From assembly GCF_027942865.1 (NCBI RefSeq), contig NC_134522.1, positions 35,343,149 through 35,407,148 on the forward strand: a stretch of 64,000 nt of DNA, written 5' to 3'. The stretch's first letter is position 1; each line of letters starts with the position of its first letter. Positions 33,031 to 43,100 of this stretch are shown piece after piece. The notes beneath the pieces are model-generated. The model was not told the DNA's origin. It was given only the letters and a program-made list of their open reading frames with translations, and did not search any database. The position numbers and the translations under genes were made by a program. Source of the stretch: Odontesthes bonariensis (Eukaryota > Chordata > Actinopteri > Atheriniformes > Atherinopsidae).

Positions 33031-33254
33031 AGTCTAAGAAAAGTTCTGATCTTTTTTTCCTTCGGAATATCAACTGACAATTCAGACAGAGACGGTAACA
33101 GCAGAGATTTGTGGTGCAGTTTTTTTTTTTCAGAAACTAGTAAAACTTTTAGTTCAGTTTCCAAACATTCTGATTACTGAAGATCAGAAGCCAAACGGTC
33201 ACTGACGGGGTGTGACCTGAAGCCACCAGCGCTGCAGGACTGAAAGAAGACAGT

Positions 33255-34470
33255 GAGAACATGGTTAAAAACTTTATTAGAAACAGAGCTGCTTGTTGTG
33301 CACACACTTCCAGCATGGCTTCTGTTCTAAGGAGGAAGTGTGTGTTTCTGTAGTTACAGTTTTCACTCTCGAACCACCGCCAGCAAAACACCACTGAAGG
33401 AAAAACAAACAACCAAAGAGTTCATAATACTACAGTACAAACAGTCTTCTCTTAGAAAATATTAGAAATCTTTCTTTGCGGGCATGTAAAATGTAGTTCT
33501 CAAATACAGGTTTGGTTTTTATTCTTTTCTTAGCTTTTATGTACAAAACAAACATGTTGAGGAGCTGAACACAACTGTCTGACTGAACCAAATGCAGAAA
33601 ACAAACCACAGAAGAAGAAAGCAGAAAAGGAGCCGAGTCAGCACAGAGCTGCATGAGACGGATCCATCTTTCACCATCACTTTCAGTCACTGTTTAACAG
33701 AAGTGCGTTTGGGATGGAAACCAGCAGATATGTTCAGCTTTGACTTTACAGAACTTTTACCTTTTTCACATGTGTCAAAATCGATTTAAATCAGTGACGG
33801 ATCATGAACAACGGCAGACTCAAGTTTTATTGGACTCCATGAAAAAGAATCACAGCGAAATCATTTCAACATGACAAACCCAAATGAACACATTAAAACG
33901 GCATCAAAATTTAAGATTTGATGGCAAACATTTGGACCGATTTCACTCAATTCACCGTCTTGGCACTCGGATGTTCCACATGAAAAAAAAAACAGGTAGA
34001 GAAAAAGTTCTGTTCACAAAATCCTACAGAAGCTTTGCTTTTGTTATTGTTCAAAATAAAAAGTTCAAGTACAAATATTTCATTCTCGTCCTCATTGTGA
34101 CGTCTCAGACTTCTGGGAGTTTTTACTAAAATAAAATCTTTGATTTATATAAAATAACGACCAAAAACATCAGGAGGGGACACCTTTTCTCAAATAAAAC
34201 TGCTGGGTGGGGGGGCAGAAGAGCTCTGCACCAGCTCAACAGACGGCGAACAGATTTCAAATCAAATTAGTCTCCTCAAACAGGAAGTAAGTCCACAGGT
34301 AGGAGTGGGGGAGGGGCTTGTGCAGCCACATGTGGAGGAGTGGCGGGTTTCCCAGCAGCCACAGCGTCAGTCCCAGCTTAACTTTCCCCATCGTACCATC
34401 AGAGCTGACAGAGGGGGTGGAATCTGTGGTCAGAGGGGGCGTGGCTGTGGGGAGCCCTGAGGGCGTGTCA
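33255..34470 (-). other. arid4a: arid4a 3' UTR (predicted)
   Basis: Non-coding DNA downstream of the arid4a stop on the minus strand. TTTATT on the plus strand (AATAAA on the minus) occurs at 33273-33278, with others near 33517 and 33823. Using the most distal gives a UTR of about 1.2 kb ending about 0.2 kb from the psma3 3' end. Which site is used cannot be read from sequence. Confidence 0.45.
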
Positions 34471-37400
34471 TCACCTGCACTCCACGGCCACAGTGTTCTG
34501 AGTGGGCGAGGCCGAGGACGGACTCATTCCCGTGTCTGAGGAGCCCGACGAGGTCGACGCCGTCGTGTTGGACACTGAGGAGGAAGAACAAGCGCACGAT
34601 AAGTTCAACAGTCTGCAGCGCCGAGCGTCCTCACGCCTCATTCAGCCGAGGAGAAAAAATTCATCCAGAAAACTCCAGCTTCATCCACTCATTTGTGAAA
34701 CTACAAACCCCAACAGCTCGAGCAGCGAGACCTCAAACCTCACCTTTCAACGTACATCCATTCATCCCACACACAGCCAAGGAAGGAAGGAACTGTTACT
34801 CTGGTTCTGCCTCAGATTCTGGGTTTATGTTCATGTTGGAACATGTTTCAGTGAATCTCTGCAGCTGTTACCATGGAAACATCTGCAGATATTCACTTTA
34901 AAGCTGCTCAGAACTGAACTAACTCTGGTTCTGCCTCAGATTCTGGGTTTATGTTCATGTTGGAACATGTTTCAGTGAATCTCTGCAGCTGTTACCATGG
35001 AAACATCTGCAGATATTCACTTTAAAGCTGCTCAGAACTGAACTAACTCTGGTTCTGACTCAGATTCTGGGTTTATGTTCATGTTGGAACATGTTTCAGT
35101 GAATCTCTGCAGCTGTTACCATGGAAACATCTGCAGATATTCACTTTAAAGCTGCTCAGAACTGAACTAACTCTGGTTCTGACTCAGATTCTGGGTTTAT
35201 GTTCATGTTGGAACATGTTTCAGTGACTCTCTGCAGCTACTTCCTGGAACCATAGAAAGACTTTAGCACAGCAGAGGAGCTGAAATCAGAAAGTATCTAA
35301 AAACTGAAGGAGTAGTTAGTTATGTAACTGCTGTAGCACCATTGGAATTGTGACATGTTTCCCAGCATGCTCTGCTGCTCCCACCTTCTCGCTCCTTCTT
35401 TTTTAGTCTCTTCCTGCGTCTGTCGATGGAGGCCACCTCCGACTTCAGGCTCATGTAGTACTTCCTGATCTCCTGCAGCTTGTCCTGCAGGAAGGAGATC
35501 CTCTCTGTGCTCGACATGCCGTCCAACTCATCTGAGGAAGAGACTCGGATTAGTTCTGTCCTCCTCAAGTTAAACGGCTTTCTGCTCTGGTGGACATGAA
35601 GAAAATAAAACTGCAGCAGGAGGATGTTAATGAGAAAAACTAACACACTCGGACGGTCTTAGACTCCTTTTGGAACCAGGTTCAGATGCAGCCAGATTCT
35701 GAACCAGGTGAGACATTTAAGTTCTGGATGGATAGGAGGACAGTAAATGTAAATGTACTTTATTTCTACAGCCCTTTGGTACACCGTAAGGATTGTCTGT
35801 AAAGTGCTTTACAGCAGGTAATAAATAAAGAAAAGAATAAATAAAAACAATAAAAGAACAGTGAAAGCAATAAAATACAACAAATTCAAATCAAATAAAA
35901 TAAGATAAAAGTATCATCATACTACTGGGTATTAAAGCCATCCTAAATAAGCAGGTTTTCAGCCTAGATCTGAAGAGGCCCAGGTCAGAAATAAGACGCA
36001 GCTGGACGGGGGGCTTATTCCAGAGCCTGGGGGCAGCTTTGGGAGAAGGATGATGATGGCGGCAGGTGTGTGTCATGGCTGGGCAGGTGCTAAGACCTCA
36101 CCTTCCCAAAAACCGTCTAGGGAAACGCCATCCCAATACATTGCTAAATATGCATTGCCGACGATTTGGACACGTTTGTTTAGCATCAGATCACAAGAAC
36201 TATTCAACATTCTCTCGCTAGTATTAAATCTTACGATTGTGCTCATCCTACCCGTCTGGGGAAGCTGGCAGGCGGCCAGTTTGAGATCCGGCACAGAGCT
36301 TAGCAGCGAGATCTACTCACCGCACGTTTCATGGAACCTTTTCATCCTGTACTCCACCGTGCTGAAAAACGGGCATGCAAATGCCGTGCGCTGTTGGCGC
36401 AGGCAAGCAGAAAGTAAACCGTCTTCTGACGATCGGAGATTCGCGACTATGCTGTGTACGATCCTTCTCCTCTGCGGCGACATCCAACTTAATCCTGGGC
36501 CAGAGAGCAGCAGGCTTCGCCAAGACGCAAACAACCTAACACCGCTGCGACTCAGATGCTCAGCGCGGCTGCTCTACACCTGGCGGCCCTGGGCCTGCAG
36601 AATCCGTGATGAACCTCATCAAACTGGACGCTAAAGCTCAAGGTAACGCTGAATTCGAAGAGGGTAATCTGAACGGCGGACTGCTTCTTTCTACGATGAC
36701 ATATGAACAGTGCAGTAGCAGCATTGCAGCTGCAAAACAACAGAAGATAAACATTTTCCAAACGGTTAACCAAGCTAAAGTCTTATGGGACACCAAACTA
36801 AAGCCCAAAGGGATTTTTGGTGGACATCTAAATATAAGGAGCTTAGCATCCAAAAAGGAGCAACTTGAACATTTGCTGACAGACTCAAATGTTGACTATC
36901 TAGGTTTATCTGAAACGTGGCTAAATCCATCCACTCCATCGGGTGTTTAAATAATACCGGGCTACCGCGTCTTCAGACGAGACCGTGGACATGGCAAAGG
37001 GGGCGGCGTCATGATCTATGTGAAAGAACACATTCAGTGTAAACAGCTGGATCTGCCAAATGATGATCTTGAATGTATTGGTGTCACCATTAATCTCTCG
37101 TTAGAAATGTCTTTTCATCTTATTGTTCTGTATCGGCCACCATCTGAAAATGATACCTTTTTTGATAAACTGTCTTCCCTATTGAAATCATGTAATGGTA
37201 AAGAAGTCATATTAATGGGTGATTTCAACCTGAATTGGTTAGACAAAGTGAAAAAGAACAAGTTAAAGCTGCAGTCGGCAAGTTTTCAAAATTCCGAGTC
37301 TAAAGTCGGAAAATTCGAACTGACACAACTTCCAGGTCCCTCCCCCAACCTCTAACAAGCTCCGAATTGCCCCCCAAACCCCTCCCCCTCTGTGGACGAG

Positions 37401-40105
37401 GTTGTGCACGTGAGTTCACACCAGTGTGAGCGCACACAAGCTGGGGCAGACTCAGCTCAGCAGCGTGTGCACAAGCTGTGATTGACAGGTAGGATTCCTC
37501 CACCCTAACGTGATTGGTTAAAAACAGCCGGGAGCGCTCGGTTTTTGCAAGCATGATTACAGGCTTCAGAGGGAGCTACAGATTTCGTTATTTTTCCTAA
37601 ACAGCCTATTTAATATTCTACTTCCAGAATCCCATGACAGTTCAAGCTCATATGACTAAAAAAAAGTTGCCTACTGCCGCTTTAAAGGTCATTGCTAATA
37701 AATTTAATTTAACTCAACTAATTCAAAGTCCTACATGAATAACAAGATCTTCAAAAACTGTATTAGATTTAATCTTTACAAATAAAACAGAGCGCATCTC
37801 AAAGATATACAACTTAATAACTGGCTTGTCAGATCACAATCTCACCCTGGTTGCAAGACGGTTGTCCAAAAAACGTTTTAGAAATAGTATATCTGAAGGG
37901 GAAAATTTGATCTCACTTATTCCAAAGAAGGAAATGCAGCACTTTGAAAATGAATTTAGACAAACTAATTGTAGTAATATTGTGAAGGATAAAAATAGTG
38001 AACAAGCCTGCAAAGATTTACTGGATGTGATTAAATGCCTAAACATACAAAAAACATCCCTCTTAAACGTAGAAAACAAACGTTGCCCTGGTTTAACCCC
38101 ACATTCTGGCAACTGATTAAGGAAAGGGACGCAGCCTTGAAAAAATGTCTGAAATCTGGCCTTGATAGTGATCACTTAACATATAAAAGCCTCAGAAACA
38201 AGGCAACATCACAGTTTAGAAAGGCTAAAGCCAACTATTTCCTGGAGATTATAACACAAGCAAAAAGTAACTCAAAAATATTGTGGAGAACAATTGACCA
38301 ACTCTCTGGTAAAGAAAGTAAAAAGAGTGCACCTATACAGCTTAAATTAAATGGTAGATCACATAACGATAGTTTAGTAATCGCCAATTGTTTTAATGAT
38401 TATTTTATTGATTCCGTTTTAGAATTGGGCAGTAATTCATCAGATCTCCATCTGCCAAGGGTTGTTGAAAACAATGTTACTTTAATGAATTTTAATAATG
38501 TAGATGAAATGAAAATAGCCACAATTTTATCAACAATATCACAGTCCAAGGCAAAAGACATCTGGGGCTTTGACACTTCTCTACTGAAAAACTTTAAGGA
38601 TGTCTTATCTATTCCCATTATGTACATTGTAAACAGATCATTGGAGGAAAACGTTTTCCCCAATACTCTAAACAGCAATAGTAATTCCAATCTTCAAAGC
38701 AGGGGATAGACAGAATGTTACAAATTATAGGCCAATAAGTATACTACCAGCAATTTCTAAGGTGCTTGAAAAAACAGTGTCAGAACAGTTAATAGCACAC
38801 TTCAATGAAAGAAATTTTTTACACCCCATGCAGTTTGGATTTAGAGCCAACCACTCTACTGACACTGCATATTTTTTTTTTTATTGAGCACATCAAGGCA
38901 AATCTGGACAAAGGAGGAGTAGTGGGTGCAGTGTTTTTAGATCTGCGAAAGGCATTTGGCACTGTAAACCACCCAGTACTCCTCTCCAAATTAGCTAGCC
39001 TTCAGTTGTCTCCAAGTGTATTGTATTGGATTGAGTCTTATCTTTTAAATCGTTCCCAGTGTGTCAGGATAAAGGATAAAACATCATCCCTCAGAGCATG
39101 CTCTATGGGGGTACCGCAAGGTTCCATTTTGGGGCCACTTCTGTTCAGCGCATACGTCAATGACCTCCCATCAGTATGTGATGGTGTGGAAATATTGATG
39201 TATGCTGATGATACAGTATTGTTCACACATGGCAAAGACTCAGAACAAGTTGCAAACACACTGACACAAACTCTCACTAAGGTTACCAAGTGGTTGACCA
39301 ATTCTTGTCTTACATATATATTTGGTACAGACTTTAGTTTACATCTGTTTTTAAAAAACATGGTGACAGTTTTATCAGTATTAAGTGTAAGTGGAGAACC
39401 GTTAAAAAATGTTGATGAGTTTAAATATTTGGGAGTGACTTTAGACTCCACACTTACTTTTAAGAAACACATTAAAAAACTGGGCAACACTGTGAAATAC
39501 AGCATAGCAAATTTAAGACATATTCGCAATTCCCTAACTGTTGATGCTGCAAAGACCTATGTAAATGCCATGATAATGTCTCATTTACACTACTGTATGT
39601 CAAGCTGGTCTCAGGCTACCAAGACTGCCATGAAATCAATTGCATCACTTTACAAACAAGCTCTTAAAGTTTTGGACAGACGTCCCTCTCAATTTCACCA
39701 CTGTGTCATACTGGAGAAGTATAACTTGCTCAGCTTTGACAACCTCACTCTATATTCTGATATACGCCTCATGCACAAAATTATCCACAATACCGCTCCA
39801 CCACCTCTGAAAACCTTCATCCATCCTTGCTCTGAACGCATTAGCAGAGCAACTAGATCTACCAGCAGGGGAAACTGTAGCCTCCCAAGTCGGCGCACTG
39901 CATTTGCACAATCTGCTTTTTCTTTTAGAGCAACTAAGCAATGGAATACCCTTCCCACCCACATAAAAAACATTGCAAATTTCTATACCTTTTCACGTGA
40001 AGTGAAACAATGGCTTTTATGTAATCAGTCTTGTCACCACTAATAGATTTGCACATGACTGTTTTGACATTTTGCTGAGCATTTGCATATGATAATCTTT
40101 TTAGG

Positions 40106-40153
<48 letters not shown>

Positions 40154-43100
40154 TCTTTGCCTGAGTAACTGCTTCTATTTTATTGTATTTTATGTTTTTA
40201 TGTTTCTAACCTGCCCAGGGACTGCAGATGGAAATGGACTGCAGATGGAAATGAACTGTTAAGCTACAATCTGGTGCAGGTCATCTCTTTACTTTGTCAT
40301 TAATGTACTTTGCACATGGTCCCTGACTAAATAAACTAAACTAAAAAACCCCAGGGTTTGTATTCTGACCTGGGCACTTCCAGCAGAAACTGATCTGCTG
40401 ACCTCAGAGCTCTACCAGGACTGTTAAAAGCTCAGATAAATATGATGGGGCGAGGCCGTTAAGAGCTTTAAAAACAAACATTAACAGCTTAAAATCAGTT
40501 CTCTAAAGGACAGGAAGCCAATGGAGGGAGTTAAGAACAGGAGTGATGTGCACACGTCTGTTGGTGTTGGTTAAAAGACGGGCAGCAGCGTTCTGCACCA
40601 GCTGAAGGCGGCTGAGAGAAGACTGGGAGACGCCCACATAAAGGGCATTGCAATAGTCTGACCTTGAACTTATTAGGGCATGAATGGCTTTCTCAAGGTC
40701 ATGACGACTTAAAAACATTTTAACTTTGGCCAGGAGACGCAGCTGGAAAAAACTAGTCCTGACAACATTGTTCATTTGTTTGTCCAACCTCAGATGAAAG
40801 GTCAAAGGTCACTCCCAGATTTCTGACAGTTGAACTAAGCTTTGAAGACGAGGTGCCAAAGCCAGCCGTCACAGTGTCCCCAAACACAATGCATTCAGTT
40901 CTGTCATCATTTAAATGAAGAAAATTTTGGGCCAACCACTGCTTAATATCAGCAACACAATTAAACAAAGAACATTGTGCACTGTTACTATTTGGCTTCA
41001 ATGGTAGATACATTTGTAAATCGTTATAGCCAGGTTGTGCCTGGCTATAATTGACCCAAGTGGTAGCATGTACAATGAGAAGAGGATAGGGCCAAGAATA
41101 GATCCTTGAGGGACTCCACAGGAGAGAGGAGCACTGGAAGAGGACAGGTCACCAACCATAACGGAGAAGGTTCTACTGGACAAGTAAGACGCAAACCACT
41201 TCAATGCAGTGCTGTGGATGCCAACATAAGACGTGACAGGAGGACTGCATGGTCCACCGTGTCAAAGGCTGAACTAAGACAACAGGGCACCTGGCATCAG
41301 ACAGACACGTGTGTCTGCAAACATGGAGCAGCAGGTCAGTGAGACAGACGCAGACCTGTGTCTTTCTGCTTCCAATAACCACACAGAACCTAAATCCCAC
41401 CAGTCCCCACAGATTTAGCTGAACCAATGACGTGATAAGTTCGGTATCCCAGCTGGGTGGGTCACTTCAACGCTACGGATCAGAAACAGACCGTCTAAAT
41501 TTACTCCAAGTCCCCTCCATATGATAAAAGCCATCAGCACCATGACTCAGGATTTCTGCTTTGGAACTGCAGAGCAGCACCCTGAGCTAACCGGGTGGAG
41601 CCATGGCAAGCACCCTGAGCTAACCGGGTGAAGCTACAACAAGCACCCTGAGCTAACTGGGTGGAGCTACAGCAAGCACCCTGAGCTAACTGGGTGGAGC
41701 TACAACAAGCACCCTGAGCTAACTGGGTGGAGCTACAACAAGCACCCTGAGCTAACTGGGTGGAGCTACAGCAAGCACCCTGAGCTAACTGGGTGGAGCT
41801 ACAACAAGCACCCTGAGCTAACTGGGTGGAGCCACAGCAAGCACCCTGAGCTAACTGGGTGGAGCCATGGCAAGCACCCTGAGCTAACCAGGTGGAGCTA
41901 CAGCAAGCACCCTGAGCTAACCGGGTGGAGCTACAGCAAGCACCCTGAGCTAACTGGGTGGAGCTACAACAAGCACCCTGAGCTAACTGGGTGGAGCTAC
42001 AGCAAGCACCCTGAGCTAACAGGGTGGAGCTACAACAAGCACCCTGAGCTAAACAGGTGGAGCCATGGCAAGCACCCTGAGCTAACCGGGTGGAGCTACA
42101 GCAAGCACCCTGAGCTAAACGGGTGGAGCCATGGCAAGCACCCTGAGCTAACCGGGTGGAGCTACAGCAAGCACCCTGAGCTAAACGGGTGGAGCAATGG
42201 CAAGCACCTTGAGCTAACCGGGTGGAGCTACAACAAGCACCCTGAGCTAACCGGGTGGAGCTACAACAAGCACCCTGAGCTAACCGGGTGGAGCTACAGC
42301 AAGCACCCTGAGCTAACCGGGTGGAGCTACAACAAGCACCCTGAGCTAACCGGGTGGAGCTACAACAAGCAGCCTGAGCTAACCGGGTGGAGCGACAGCA
42401 AGCACCCTGAGCTAACCGGGTGGAGCGACAGCAAGCATCCTGAGCTAACCGGGTGGAGCGACAGCAAGCATCCTGAGCTAACCGGGTGGAGCTACAGCAA
42501 GCACCCTGACTACTAACCGGGTGGAGCTACAGCAAGCATCCTGACTACTAACGGGTGGAGCTTAAGGAGAAGCTAACCCAGACGGCAGCAGCAGTTTGGT
42601 GCCTCCTCTGTTAGGACTCTGGTGTTTTTGTCTCATCAGAAACACCAGAGAGGCTGCCGTCTGCATGAAGTGGGACCCATAAACAGCTTTTACAGTTCAA
42701 CCCTTCACAAAGTGTTCCAAGCATTTATGTGTGAGGCACCACAAACCCCAGGGCAGATAGGCATCACAAACCCCGGGGCAGACAGGCACCAAAAACCCCA
42801 GGGCAGACAGGCACCACAAACCCCGGGGCAGACAGGCACCACAAACCCTGGGGCAGATAGCTGTGTCCTGGCTGAGGAACCCTGCTGCAGCAGCCAGAGC
42901 CGGGCCAGAGCCGGGCCAGAGCCGGGCCAGAGCCGGGCCCTTTCCTGGGAGAGACGACTCTAATGCGAGTGCTCCTCCCTCCCACACTTTCTTTTTTTTG
43001 GGGGCTTTTTATGCCTTTAATGTTAGGACAGTTCGAGAGAGACAGGAAGCAGGGGGCAGAGAGAGGGGAAAGACACGCAGCACAGGGCCGCTCGGTGCGA

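Larger units (their letters stand above)
36061..40344 (+). mobile_element. near full-length CR1-like LINE (family C), nested in LINE D
   Basis: Order on the plus strand: leader ORF with a 2A-like motif, APE-type endonuclease ([44 protein letters not shown], then [10 protein letters not shown]), a linker, RT, thumb, a 3' UTR with a (TG)n run, and a tail of ACTAAATAAACTAAACTAAA. It is broken by a stop at 36948, a frameshift near 38697-38805 and a MITE at 37267-37681. Limits are set where the minus-strand LINE D resumes, so they are approximate. It lies antisense in an arid4a intron. Confidence 0.75.
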
